Assembly (NCBI GenBank): GCA_002914805.1 | Contig: JXTB01000315.1 | Span: 423,333 to 487,332 of the forward strand | Direction of reading: 5' to 3' | DNA: 64,000 nucleotides | Source of the DNA: Parasponia andersonii | Lineage: Eukaryota > Streptophyta > Magnoliopsida > Rosales > Cannabaceae | The notes under the pieces: generated by a model | Databases searched by the model: none | What the model was told of the DNA's origin: nothing | The model's input: the letters and a program-made list of their open reading frames with translations, nothing else | Shown: positions 1 to 11,332 of the stretch, in pieces | Layout: each line of letters opens with the position of its first letter | Position numbering within the stretch: the first letter of the stretch is position 1 | Translations under genes and position numbers: made by a program

Positions 1-1309
1 GTTGGCTTTGGTAATCACTTCAGGGTTCAGGCCCTTAATTTAAGTTTTTTTTGGTTTGTTTTTTTAAGAAAGAAAAAAATAAAAACACATGTGTTCATAT
101 CTATATGCTGCCAACTTCGTGCAATAATGGTCCTAAATAAATCAACCCACAAAGCAATCAGACCATTTTATTCCCCTAAATACAAAGTCGACCCATAACA
201 AATCTGGACCAATAAAACTACAAGCATCAAACCCAATAATTAAGCACAAGCAACCAATGGAACCACCTAAATCTATTTCAGCCATCTAAGTTTGAAACAA
301 ACCCAGATTAAAATATAAACCAAAAACCACAAAATCACACACCTCGTTCTTCGTATCGTCCGTCCTTCCGCATGCAAAACGAGAGGAGCCCAGAGAAAAG
401 GAAAGGGAGAAACGGGGCTAGAGAGGCAGAGAGAGGGAAAGGGGGGAAATGGGAGAGGAATATAGAGAGACAAAGAGAGCGAGATACTGAGAGAGAGAGA
501 GAAAGATGAAAGGTTTCGAGAGTTTTGGAAACTGGTGCGAGGGAGCTTCGTACTAGCTTTTTTGAGATCAGAAAGGCTACTGCCACGACGTCGTTGTTGC
601 AATAGTCTATACTATCGCGGCAATAGCCAAAATAAATCGTTTTAACTTGCATTTAATTTTTGATGAAATTTAACGGCGGAGAATGTTCGCGGGTTCTTGG
701 TTTTTCCGTCAATTCCATTGCCACGGCATGTTGTGGCAAAGAAACCATTTATTAGTGCTATTTTTGGCACTATTATCTCTCATTGTATTGCCACAACATG
801 CAATAAATATGTCGTCGTAGTATGTAAAATCTATTATTACGACATTTTAATTTAGCAGTAGACGTCGTGGCAATAAAAACCTTTTCCTAGTATAGGGATG
901 GCAGGCTCTAGTATAGGGATTGACCAATCTTTTGTTTTTTTTTTTTTTCTCCCGGTAATTGAATTCTTGCAGGATTCAAATTGAATGGTCTGGATGAAAC
1001 AGGTGCACTTAACTTTAAGTAAACCAAGTAACAAGTTATACATGATGGTCCAACAATTAGCAAAGATTAAAAGAAATTATATAAAAAATTAGTCAGTGCA
1101 TAGTCTTGTGACATTGGTAATGGTTGTCCGACCGACATTTTGCTCATTACACATCGCAAAATATGTGGCTGATGTGTACGGAGTCATGTCTATCGTTTGA
1201 AGCGTACAAGTGTAACATGACTTTGTCTTTTAAAAACAAGAATTACTACTATGTATAACCTTATCTAAATAGTCGAAATAAACAAAGAGACTCCCATACA
1301 TATCCCACT
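1..1309. other. Gene-free left flank with GA-rich and GCCACGAC-repeat DNA
   Basis: I see no supportable gene here. Positions 360-510 are strongly purine-biased, with a GA microsatellite at 487-503, so the minus-strand reading frames across it are low-complexity artefacts. Positions 575-880 contain short GCCACGAC/GTCGTGGC-type motifs in both orientations, described as a separate repeat. A 13-base direct repeat (CTAGTATAGGGAT) occurs at 887-899 and 908-920. The rest is AT-rich and unremarkable up to the promoter of the first acidic-protein gene copy. Confidence 0.5.
575..885. repeat. Possible subterminal repeat region of a DNA transposon
   Basis: The motif TTGCCAC or its close variants occurs near 581, 718 and 788, and in inverse form near 733 and 861. 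At 718-739 two copies face each other as a short palindrome (TTGCCAC, spacer, GTGGCAA). Clusters of short motifs in both orientations are typical of subterminal regions of CACTA (En/Spm) elements. I do not see clear terminal inverted repeats, a target duplication or a transposase, so assignment to a transposon is an inference and could be wrong. Confidence 0.3.
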
Positions 1310-1663
1310 CCGGCAGCTAGCAGCTTCTTTTCAAGTCATAGCTGTGCACCTTGGCCCTTTTGATTAATTCCTTGTTGATCTATATGTTCATTTGGTAAGA
1401 GACATCGTTTGTCCTTATGTTCCTCTGCCTAGACCTCTTTGAGTCACATTCCTTGCATTAGTATCGGATTTTGTGTTGCTTGGAAAGCTGGATATATATC
1501 AAAGCCCTCGAAAATGAAACATTTCTTTAATTATACAATACGCCCCTACACTCATTTTGATGTATATAAATGAAATTATGGATCATATGCATGAACATAT
1601 ACACTTGACTTTATACTTCCATATTGTTAAACTTATAAAATATTTGGTACATGCGCACCTGAT
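1310..1663 (+). promoter_or_regulatory. Conserved upstream blocks of acidic-gene copy 1
   Basis: Four short blocks are shared in order with the regions upstream of the other three copies. Block A is at 1310-1350 (CCGGCAG...CAGCTGTGC-like), block B at 1382-1407 (ATATGTTCATTTGGTAAGAG), block C at 1501-1525 (AAAGCCCTCGAAAATGAAAC) and block D at 1648-1663 (ACATGCGCACCTGAT). The intervening DNA is much less similar. This is what retained cis-regulatory sequence would look like, although the coding part of this copy is dead. The factors that bind are not known. Confidence 0.6.
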
Positions 1664-1720
1664 TTTAATTTTATAAATAAAATTAAAAATTAAAAGTCAC
1701 CACTTGGTGATATATGTACC

Positions 1721-1728
1721 TATTTAAA
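1721..1728 (+). promoter_or_regulatory. TATA box (TATTTAAA) of copy 1
   Basis: TATTTAAA lies 124 bp before the ATG at 1845. It sits in the same context (CCTATTTAAAGG) as the matching box in the other copies. Confidence 0.6.
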
Positions 1729-1844
1729 GGGCTAGCTCTTTCTTCTAATAAGAGAGCTATTATCATTCATGTGTGAAAAAACTCAAGGGCATTCACTTCT
1801 TGAGCTTTCGCCAATTCTTTCTCAAAACTCTTGTTCTTACTAAA

Positions 1845-4800
1845 ATGGCTTCTCTTGTAACCTGTGAAAAATGGGCTTGCACCAATGGCAACGATGAATT
1901 TGAAGGAATTGAATTGAGCTCGGAAATCAACGGTGCTTGTATCATGTCCTTATTAATGTAAGAAATACAATATCATAATCATAATGTAAAGAGAGCGACG
2001 AGGAAAGATTGAATAGTGTGATTCAATCTCTTGAGGCGGAGAATATAGCCAATTTATATTAGTATTCAGTTTCTTAGGGCAAATGAATGGTCACAATATT
2101 TGTTCTATTTCATTTGATGATCATCTTGATATGAACGAATTGCTTGACATGGAAACTGTGCCTTGCTCACCTAGCCATGAAATGAATAATTGGTAATATG
2201 TACCCAGGTGATGAGATCCATAATGGTGTTACTGGATTTGGAGAAGTTTCTACTAGTACTGACTGCTCATACTTGTCACGACCCAAACCTTGGGGTAAAA
2301 TTTCGTTCGAATTGAAAATTCCTTAATTTATAGAGAAAAGGTTTAAAGAGTTTCAAATTTTTAAATCAACACGGTAAATAAAATATTTTGAATTCCATCT
2401 AATAAGCTTATCTCACAGTTCATAGTCACCAATAAATATAAAATATAGAATGAATAATTATTAGAAAAATCAAAGTCAAATAGTTAATCAAACATCATCA
2501 TTCACACCTCAACATCAAACTAGTATGGCATATAAAATTTACAGATATATTCAAAGTAGTATAATCCATTTATTTAACAAGACTTAAATACAAATCTTAA
2601 ATCCACACTCCTAGCATTACCAAGTCACGAACTACAAGTAAAAAATAGCTTCTTAATCCGTTTGTTGGTCGTCAATGTCACACTAGACACCACTTATGGA
2701 GAAAGTAGGATGGTGAGCATAAAATACCCAGTAAGTTACCTAATTATCTTTTTTGGGAAAGTTTTTTATAATTCTCAAAATATATGCATGGTTAGTAGTA
2801 CCGAAAAGTATTTTTATAAATATTAAATGTTCAAAACTTAAGTAGAAAACTATTACAAAAAGTCATGTTAAAGACCAAACCAGGTATCAAGGTCAAACAT
2901 ATTGAAAATCATAATAAAATAAGCACCATGCACATCACATAAATCAATACCTCATATGAGCTCTCATCATCTCATCATAACTAGAACAACTTATACTACA
3001 TGTATTGAGTGCACTCTGCCTGACATCTATCTCTGAAAACTGGAGGGACACCCGTGTGTCTAATCCTACTGAGTCGGAGGGGCACCGAATGCCTACACCT
3101 ATCGAGTAGAGATAATTAGAAAATAAACCCCGTGGGGTTTATAAGTTTTCACCGAAAGTGGGTGTACTAGTCCACCTATTACAATACTGTGATGTCTAAG
3201 ACGACTCACGTGCATGATCATATGAAATGTGCAATATGTGGGGTTTCAAACAACCATGCAGTAGTTTAATATTCTAAATGTGCTCTGATTTTTAAATAGA
3301 AATCCATTTTGTACTTAAAATTCAAAAGCAAAATTCCTAAGATTTAACCAAATCCCAAGTTCAAAACTAATATAATATCATATGTAAAATATCCAGAGTA
3401 GTTCATAATGTTTCACAAGTTCATAGTTCATTAAAATAATTATTCAAATTTAATTTAATAAAATCACGAAATTTCATTTTTCAGAATAATTTCTAATTTT
3501 AATGAAAAATAAAAGAAAATAAGGAAATTGAATCCCCTACCTCGAACTAGTAATTATGCTGAGTTGACGACGCTAGAAAAGTCCTCTGTTGGTCAGCTAG
3601 TTGTTCAGACGATCGTTTCTGGATCCTGACACGTTCACTTGAAAAAGATGAATTTCCAAACGGAACCTCAGATTGAGAAACAGAAGTCAGTATTGAATTC
3701 AGAATACCCTAAAACATTGGGTTAGATATAAAGTTTGTCGAGAATAGGTTCCGGTGCAGAATCGGCACGTGGCATGCAAAACGGTGTAATTCACGAACTA
3801 TTTTCTCTATTTTTGTGTCACTTCAGAAAATAGTGATATTTTATATCAAAATTCATGTCTCGACCTCACTAAGTCCAAATTTAAAGTTAGAACTCAGTTT
3901 TGAGGTCATGAGCATTAAATGGGCTCAAAAATCCAAAAATTATAAAAACGCCACATTTTGAAAATAATTAGAAAATACCACTTTTTCAATTCGATAATTA
4001 ACGATCTTCCGGTTACCGTTTCAACACTTCAAAATTATGAGATTTCTTGTTTTAATCTCCTCTTTCACATAGTATAATTTTCTCGGGATAAATAACTCAA
4101 TTCCAAAATAATTAGAAAAATACCACAAAAATTTTAATATTATAAAAATACTATAGTAACCAACTTCTCACTGGAGCCGAGTTGGAAGTCGTGGGTGGTC
4201 GGAAATGAAAGCTGATAATGAAACAAGTTGAGCTGATTAGACGTCGGACGAAGAAATGGTGGCTGATTTTCCGATCGGCTGCAATGGTTTGAGGTGGTCG
4301 GATCACGAGCTGTCGACGGTGAAACAGAGCAGCGGTTGTTGGCGTTGAATCGTCGAATGATGGGGAGAAGAGCAGACAGGCACGTCAGGCTGCTCGATGG
4401 CCAGATTGCTCGCGCGTGAACAATACAATGATGAAGAATTTTCGAAAATTGCAGGGGGACCTCAGAGAAGAATGAGAGATTTTCTAAGGATTTAAATGCA
4501 ATTTTTGAAATTGTAGATAGTGGGACGCGTGGCGTAATCTGGTTTGATCAAAAATCTTCTCAAAATTTCACTTTGACTACATTTTATGAAAGATTCATCT
4601 ATTTTTGTCCTTCCTTATTTATTTTTAAATCCTCAGATTTTAATTTCTCTTGCATTTTTGCCCCAACGTACATAGACCCTATATTGCCCAGATTCAACTT
4701 CAATATTTTTAATATTAAATATTTCAGATTTTTATTTAAATAAATCTGAAAATAGAAAATTATCAAAATTACTTATTTACCCTTTATAAAATTCGGATTT

Positions 4801-4899
4801 TACAATACTTGCTATGGATTTGCCTTAGATCAAGAGGACGAAAATAGCACCTTATGGCAAGAGACAACATATGATTCAGTGATGTATGCCTATGATTAA
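1845..4899 (+). pseudogene. Acidic unknown-protein gene, copy 1, broken and split by an LTR
   Basis: The ATG at 1845 opens a frame of 38 codons starting MASLVTCEKWACTNGNDEFE, clearly the same N-terminus as the intact copy at 10784. It ends at a stop at 1959-1961, where the other copies continue with MEELQDHV. Recognisable but out-of-frame remnants follow: an EERLNSVIQSLEAE-like piece near 2000-2040, and a DDxLDMNE...PCSPSHEMN piece near 2110-2190. At 2273 the gene is interrupted by a 2531-bp LTR. Coding similarity resumes at 4810 and ends in WQETTYDSVMYAYD and a stop at 4897-4899. The frame carries several lesions, so this copy cannot make the full protein. The first 38 residues might still be translated, but I see no reason to think they have a function. 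Confidence 0.85.
2274..4804 (-). mobile_element. Solo LTR of a Ty3/gypsy chromovirus-type element
   Basis: The segment begins TGTCACGACC and ends GGATTTTACA, so read on the minus strand it starts TG and ends CA as LTRs do. It is flanked on both sides by the 5-bp target duplication ATACT (2269-2273 and 4805-4809). There is no internal coding region, primer site or second LTR, so it is best read as a solo LTR left by unequal recombination. It belongs to the same family as the LTRs at 11577 and 62183, sharing the first bases and an interior stretch near 3670-3790. Its family is inferred from the chromodomain remnant in the related element at 11577-14458. Confidence 0.85.
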
Positions 4900-7800
4900 T
4901 GCATTGCTCGCCAGTACGTTAATTGTAAAATTTTCTCTTTCTCGTGTGATTACATTTTGAATGTAAAGCCTAATTAAAATATTCTATCATAAATTTCTTT
5001 TGTTATTATTATTCGTTTATTGCCAACTTAGACATATACATATTAAGAGAAAATAATAGGAGAAACATTTGTAGAGGAAAGGATGTTAGAATTGATTACA
5101 ACTCACGCTAATCTCGCTAAGCTAATGCTGACTTATATATCATTATTAATTATCTACAACATCTTAATAATTGCATCTCCATTCTGTACTCATATACAAT
5201 TTAAAAGGTTCATTAAACTGTCTTGTTTGAAAGGCCAAATTGTCTCTTATTAAAACCCATATTTGGGTAATATTTTTATCCTAATTATAAAATACACAAG
5301 CTAAGTTTACGAGTTAAAAATTAATTCTAAAATATTTCTACTAATCATGACAATAGTTTGAAGATTAGAGGTAATTTTAAGCTGGTGTACCTTGCTGCAA
5401 GTTTGTTTTCTAGCTGAAAAAAAGCTCTCATCTACTTTTGGGCTGCTCTTTAATCTGGAATTGGGTTCTTCTCTGCTTTTAAAGCATGCAAATTAACAAT
5501 TATGTTCAGCGATTTGTTAATTAGATGTATATAACAAGAGGGTTTATTTAGTCATTAAACAAAAGATTTAGGATCAATTATGACAAATTTGTCAGATTGG
5601 ATTTACAGAAGACTGATTCTTTTATGTAATTTTACTTTAATTAAAAAAGATTTGAAAAAAAAAATTGTTACTATTACTAAGCGCGAAGACAAGGTGGGCT
5701 GAGCTAGGCACCGCACAATGCATAAATATGTCCTGATTTATCCGTTATGAGCCATGTAGCTAGACGTGTTGGAGATTAAGAATGGGAGTGATATAGACTT
5801 ACACTTCTGTTATATAGTCTGACTATCCTTTGTATACCAGGTACTGAAGGTATGTGACCAAGTTAACTGAATCTCTTTTCTCTTATGTAAAGTTATATTG
5901 TTCTATTAACCTTTCCATTCTATATTCATTACTTCATTAATTTTTTTTGTTTTCTTTTTAATTTTTTTTTGGGGGGGGGGGGGGGGGTTTAGGGGTATTT
6001 TATTTAAAAAAAGGGATACGCAATATAACTAGGAAAAGAAGACTCCAATTCCGAGTTCCCTTTTTTTAGTTTTCATAAAAAGAAAAAGTTTTAGTATAAT
6101 ATAAAAAAACCCTTTTAAATATTCTGATATGCTTCTTTTTTAATATGAATTTCTTTCGAACGTACAAGTTTTAGCCTCATTAAGGGTGTATGATATCTCA
6201 ACTGAAAATGAAATATTTCATGAATTTTAGTCCTTAATTTTCTAATAGAATCTTGACTGATTCTAATAACAATGGAAACACAGCACCACATATAAGTAAA
6301 TCAAAAACAAGACGAAACAGCAAATCAAGGCATATACGTACACTACATACCAACAAACAAGTCATAATTATTAATAGCTAGATTCCATATTAGTTGTGTC
6401 TAAATGTTTACTACTGTCAATAGGCATGATTAAGGATTGTCCAGCTAGCAGGCCCTGATCATGCATCCTTGTCTCTGTTCCGAAAGTCTATCGACTTTTC
6501 ATAATATATCTATATTTGCCACTAATTTGTCGGTCAATTATCATATACATGCACGCGCGCTTATAATATACTGGAATTATATAATACGAAATATAAATTA
6601 TATTATGTATAATGGCTTAATTATACCTGGACCAACCTGGCAACCTACGTACATCAAATGTATATCGATTTATAATGTTTTGATATTTGGTGCACACATC
6701 ATGTACCGCTTGCATGATTGGGTTGCGTGGTCTATACTTTAACAAAAACAGGACAGTTGTTTAGGATCTTAATGATGAACTTCAAAATTATGTCTAATTT
6801 CTTTTTCATTCATAATTAAAAAAGAAGAGGCGCTAGTTTCTCTGTTTAGATTATTTGACTTTTTTTTTTCTTTTGGGCAACAAGCTCCATTTGAGAAGGA
6901 TATGAAAAGTTTGAAGGAGTTATAAATTACAACTATCATAGTAGCTAGATGAGTTTTCTTTTCGTGACGATTTTTATGTCAAGTACACTATGGTCTTTAA
7001 AATGTCTAGAACGTCTTATTTTGGTATTTAAATTACACATTTTATTTTAGTCCTTAATTAAGCTTCTAAAACTCATGTTCTTATGTTAATCCCTAATTTT
7101 ATTTTATTTTTTAAATGAATAATATTTTCATTAATAATAGGAAGATAGTATAATGTCCATAAAATTTCAAATACAAAACAGACGTCCATAATAAATTAAC
7201 CAAAATCTTTAGAAGAATTTTGCATACTAAGATCCTTTCAAAATCGACTCAGATGGATCATTGTTGTTGTGCATTTCAACAGAGTTCTTAACTTTTGTTA
7301 GCTGGTGTCTATCGTTTCAAATCAAAAAAATCATTAGAGACTAAATACTATCACGCAAATTATCCGAATCTAAGTTAGAAATAATATAAATCAAAATAAA
7401 AACCAAAAAGTGGTAAACATATGATCTAATAAAAACCACCGTAAATGTGGATATAAGTGAATTAAAATAATAAAAAAAATATAAAATAAACTCAATATCA
7501 TCGCAAATCAAAATTTGAGTGAACAAAAATCACTACACATTCAAATTAGAGTGGAGTTATCAGTTTCTAAATAGAATGATTATTTAAATACATAACAAAA
7601 GAATTAATAAATAAAACTCCCAACCGGATGGAGAGATCGATCTCTCTCTCTCCTCTCCGGTGATGAAAAGGGACTTTCCGGGCTAGTTAATCCTAATTGG
7701 TCTTTTATTCTATTAAATTTAATAACAAGACATTAATTTCACGCAAAACTTAATTCTAGTGCTTAAACTTTTAAAAAAGTTTTGCTTTAATCTCTTTAGT

Positions 7801-8723
7801 GGAAATTATTAAAAAGTAATAACATGTAACATTTTAACAAGTTAATATAATATACAAGTACCATATTGATTTAAATTAATCTTCTTTCTTTTTTTTTTCG
7901 GAGATCTCCCAATAAATTAATATGCTCCTTTTGTTTCCTGAAAATTAAATATTTTTTTTCAATCGAGTCGACTGAAAAGTGAATCCTTATAGCAATAATG
8001 AAATTAAAAAAAGATACAGTTATCTGCCAAGTGTCAATTAAATATTTTTTAAAAAAAATAGGTGAATGTGGAGTCAAAGTTGGCCATGGCCCATGAGTGG
8101 ACAAATTAATTAATTTCGTGGAAGTGCGATCATCTATCTCCTACCTAAGGAGTTTTATTTTCTCAGTGGAAACAAATCTACTTATTGGACTTAATTAATT
8201 AGATACGATCTAATAAACTCCAATCAAACACAAGGACTTCTGGCACCACGTGGGAGCTTCAGAAAAGGGGTATCGAATTGTCCATTACCATGCGAGCCAC
8301 TAGCTTTCCCTAGCGCATATATGTACAATTTCATCTATATATCTATGTTTATATGTTCTAGCAGATATATCTTTTATCAACACCCTACATCTTGATCATA
8401 TTGGAGATGCGTAATTATGTTCGCTTTGTACCTATATAAATGCCTAGCGATTATTTAAGAATCAAGCTAGATCACCACTTCATCTCAGATTTATGTGTTT
8501 TTCAAAATAAATCTGAACTCAGGACTAAAATTTCATGTACCCTATATACCCTCCTATACACAAGTCTAATTAATTAATCATGTAGTTTCCACAAAGATTC
8601 TTCTACTCTCCAATTTATTTTTGACGATCTTGGTAAATACTGCTTATACAGAAAACTCATTGCTGCCTAGGTTAGCTAAAATAACATTTTTGTTTCAAAT
8701 TAGTAACTTATCCCGTCAAAAAG
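4900..8723. other. Gene-free AT-rich intergenic DNA
   Basis: No coding potential is visible; the short open frames here are AT-rich and lack recognisable protein sequence. It contains a 17-base G run at 5971-5987. A G-box (CACGTG) lies near 8250, with a TATA-like CTATATAAAT near 8432. Part of 8220-8480 resembles DNA at about 15400-15660, suggesting that the duplicated unit carrying copies 2 and 3 reaches this far upstream. No gene start was found after the TATA-like site. Confidence 0.45.
5971..5987 (+). repeat. Homopolymer of 17 G
   Basis: A run of 17 G follows nine T within an otherwise AT-rich spacer, and a further GGGG occurs shortly after. It may be real simple sequence able to form a G-quadruplex, or a sequencing or assembly artefact, as long G runs are error-prone. 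Confidence 0.8.
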
Positions 8724-8951
8724 TGTTAAGAGATACAAAATATATTTTGAAGAAATATGATGAATAGTTTGAATATGAGATGATGCATATTGATAATTTC
8801 CATTTACAGTTATAATTTGGACAAATATATAGTATTTATAGAGAGTGTTTATGATAAAACATCCTACAAACACAATCCTTAAAACCAGCCACAATTACTT
8901 CAAAACACAAAAAAAAAAAAAAAATCCTTAGAACAAGAAAAAAAGGACTCA
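8724..8951 (-). repeat. 3' LTR of the small Copia-type element
   Basis: The 228-bp repeat matches 9590-9815 with scattered substitutions and small indels. It is preceded by target duplication copy AAAAG. On the minus strand its start is preceded, at 8952-8972, by a purine-rich stretch containing GTGGGAG, a plausible polypurine tract. Confidence 0.8.
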
Positions 8952-9589
8952 AACCTACTTCAACACTCCCACTCATACTAGTACATACCAACTTGTACAT
9001 GAGCTTTATAATTTCTTTAAAAATTTATCAAGCCAGACTCAAGTTAACATGAGCTTTACACGAGATTGATCTCTAGAATTTTATATATCATGCTCAAATT
9101 CACATGAGTTTTACATATCACAATAAATGTCAGAAGCTTCACATATTAAGCTCAGACCATCATAAATTTCGTAGCATAAACTTCAATTTCAAAAATTTCA
9201 CTATCAAGCTCATACTATCATAAGTTTTACAATATAAGTTTTAATTCGATTCAATAGCACAAGTAATCATCTATAGTTGTTATCAATACTGAGACACCTT
9301 AATTTTTTTTCATCTTGTATCTTTATTTCAACGACTGCAACAACAATAGCTTTTGACAAAAAGACTTTTGATTTAGGGATGAGCATCATCGTTGGTGTGG
9401 AAGATCTATAGTGGTAAGTTGAAAAATTCTTTGTATGCTAAGTTTTGATTTGGACTTGATGGAATTCAAAGACTTTTTTTGTCAAAAAAACGTTTCTGTG
9501 TTTTTTTTTTTCAAAAATAAGGTTGGATATTTGAATTTCTTTTTTCCAGAGTTACACCGGAAACTTTAAAAGTATCGGCTATGATACTA

Positions 9590-9815
9590 TGTTAAGAGAT
9601 ACAAAATATATTTTGAAGAGATATGATGAATGGTTTGAATATGAGATGATGCATATTGATATTTTCTATTCATAATTTTAATATGGGCAATACATAATAT
9701 TTTCAAAGAGTGTTTATAATAAAACACCTTATAAACACAATCTCTAAAAATCATCCACAATTACTTTTAAAACATTGAAATAGAATTTCCTTAAAACAAG
9801 GAAAAAAAGGACTCA
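9590..9815 (-). repeat. 5' LTR of the small Copia-type element
   Basis: The 226-bp partner of 8724-8951 is followed by target duplication copy AAAAG at 9816-9820. On the minus strand the primer-binding site abuts its inner edge. Confidence 0.8.
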
Positions 9816-9820
9816 AAAAG

Positions 9821-10266
9821 TTATTCTAGTGTTAAAAAAAAAAAAAAAAAAAAACAACAACAACAACATAACTAGAAATTTGACTTTTAAACAGTACGTA
9901 GAAGCATATTATTCAATGTTTAGTAAAATTAAGTATATACGATTTAATTTGTCTTAAGGTGCTCATCAGCACTATATTCACTTTAAAAAAATGAAAACAA
10001 AGGCATAAAAAAGAGAGCATTGTTAGATACTATTTAAAAGCATAAATAAGTTAAATATTTCATGCAACCATAATCATCAACGAAGTAATTATGGCTAGTG
10101 ATTTTATTGGCCCAAATAGACAATCAGCCATATAAGTAGAGTGCTAATTATAACAGAATAAAGTGTCGAATTCTTCTCCACATGTGTTCTTGCCACCATA
10201 TCTTAATTCTCTATTATATATATGTGGTTATGGAACATCATTCGATACCCCATCTAGGTATCCATT
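9821..10266. other. Spacer before copy 2
   Basis: AT-rich DNA with an A-run (about 9835-9854) followed by a short CAA repeat. I see no gene. From about 10170 onward, weak similarity to the regions upstream of copies 3 and 4 begins. Confidence 0.4.
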
Positions 10267-10606
10267 CCGGCAGATCCAAGCCAGAGATCTTCCTTTTCAT
10301 AATTTAATCCTACTTTGATGTTGATATGTTCATTTGGTGAGAAACAACGTATTTTCTTTCTCTTCTTTTTCCCCTCTCATATTTTTCTTTGCGTGGAAAA
10401 CTTGAAATGGCAAAGCCCTCGACAATGAAACATTTCTTTAATGGTAGGGCAATATTGAAAGTGGTACACTAGTTCACCATACACTCATCTCTATGACTAT
10501 AGCATTATTGATGTGCATGAACGGATCATGATTACTATTCACTCATTATCTTTTATTAATAATATATATATATATATATATAGCGCACATGTGCACCTGA
10601 TTGGCT
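10267..10606 (+). promoter_or_regulatory. Conserved upstream blocks of acidic-gene copy 2
   Basis: The four blocks found at all or most copies are at 10267-10293 (A, CCGGCAGATCCAAG), 10324-10349 (B, ATATGTTCATTTGGTGAGAA), 10412-10436 (C, AAAGCCCTCGACAATGAAAC) and 10587-10606 (D, ACATGTGCACCTGATTGGCT). An AT microsatellite lies between C and D at about 10561-10582. As this is the only copy with an intact coding region, these blocks are the best candidate promoter for the family. Confidence 0.65.
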
Positions 10607-10671
10607 TGTTCATAGTTAATAATAAAGGGTAAACAAAAATATTCACCTATTTATTTTTATTGTGATATGCC

Positions 10672-10679
10672 TATTTAAA
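10672..10679 (+). promoter_or_regulatory. TATA box (TATTTAAA) of copy 2
   Basis: TATTTAAA lies 112 bp before the ATG at 10784, in the shared context CCTATTTAAAGGCC. The leader would be about 80 nt if transcription starts 25-30 bp downstream. Confidence 0.65.
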
Positions 10680-10783
10680 GGCCTACCTAAGTGCCATTTT
10701 GTGGAACATCATCTTATTAAAGGCATTCACTTCATTGGCTTTGGCATTTGTAGTCTCTCTAAACTGTTATTCAAATTTCTAAA

Positions 10784-11332
10784 ATGGCTTCTGAAGGTAC
10801 TTCTGAAAAATGGACTTGCATCAACGGTGATGATGAATTTGAAGGAATTCATGGAGTCTCCGGACTTAGTGATGCCTTTCTCATGTCATGGATGGAGGAA
10901 TTGCAAGATCATGTGGAAGACACCGACGAAGAAAGATTGAAGAGTGTGATTCGATCTTTAGAAGAGGAGATCAATACGTGCACAACGGATGCTGAACAAT
11001 ATTCATTTATGGAATCCGATCATCAATGGATTAGTGATGGAGAAGATAGTCAATCATGCATTTTAGGGCAAATGGACAGTCCTGATTGCTCAATTTCATT
11101 TGATGATCTTGATATGAATGAATGGATCAACATGGAAGCAGAGCCTTGCTCACCTAGCCATGAAATGAATTATTACATGTACCACCTCGGAGACGAGATT
11201 ACTAATGGTGTTATTGGATGTACAACTAATGATTATGCTCATCATACTTATTATGGACTTGTCCTAGATCAAGAGCATGGATACAACTCTCTATGGCAAG
11301 AAACAATATATGATTCAGTGATGTTTAACTGA
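10784..11332 (+). CDS. Highly acidic protein of unknown function, intact copy 2
   Basis: A single-exon frame of 182 residues with no recognised domain, signal peptide or membrane segment. By hand count it has 41 Asp/Glu against 4 Lys/Arg. Blocks shared with the three paralogues are, in order: an N-terminal MAS...KW-C-NG-DDEFEG segment (residues 1-21); a probable amphipathic helix around FLMSWMEELQDHV (32-44); EERLKSVIRSLEEEIN (48-63); the acidic-hydrophobic block SISFDDLDMNEW; PCSPSHEMNYYMY; and the C-terminal WQETIYDSVM. I chose the ATG at 10784 because all copies begin MAS at this point; an upstream in-frame choice is not conserved. The composition suggests a nuclear or regulatory protein, possibly a transcriptional activator partner, but this is inference only. 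Just downstream, at 11577, a retroelement is inserted. I do not recognise the family, and an assignment to the VUP or SOFL families was considered and not supported. Confidence 0.85.
   Translation: MASEGTSEKWTCINGDDEFEGIHGVSGLSDAFLMSWMEELQDHVEDTDEERLKSVIRSLEEEINTCTTDAEQYSFMESDHQWISDGEDSQSCILGQMDSPDCSISFDDLDMNEWINMEAEPCSPSHEMNYYMYHLGDEITNGVIGCTTNDYAHHTYYGLVLDQEHGYNSLWQETIYDSVMFN

Larger units (their letters stand above)
8724..9815 (-). mobile_element. Small Copia-type LTR element without coding region (TRIM-like)
   Basis: Two near-identical direct repeats, 8724-8951 and 9590-9815, begin TGTTAAGAGATACAAAATAT and end GGACTCA, so on the minus strand each runs TG...CA. The whole is flanked by the 5-bp duplication AAAAG (8719-8723 and 9816-9820). 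On the minus strand, directly after the 5' LTR (one base beyond 9590), lies TAGTATCATAGCC, close to the initiator-Met-tRNA primer site TGGTATCAGAGCC. The internal 640 bp have no open frame for gag or pol; they contain degenerate repeats of an ATGAGCTTTACA-like motif. The size and lack of coding fit a terminal-repeat retrotransposon in miniature or an internally deleted Copia element. Confidence 0.85.

Noticed and set aside
273..652. Minus-strand open frames of 105-109 codons
   Set aside because: They run through GA/CT-rich low-complexity DNA and read as serine-leucine repeats, with no protein-like pattern.
10662..10940. 92-codon plus-strand frame overlapping copy 2
   Set aside because: It is in another frame over the TATA box and the first third of copy 2, and is not conserved in the other copies.
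10784..11332. Assignment of the acidic protein to the VUP or SOB FIVE-LIKE families
   Set aside because: The Glu-Ser-Gly-Trp-Thr core I associate with those families is absent. The only basis would be small size and acidity.
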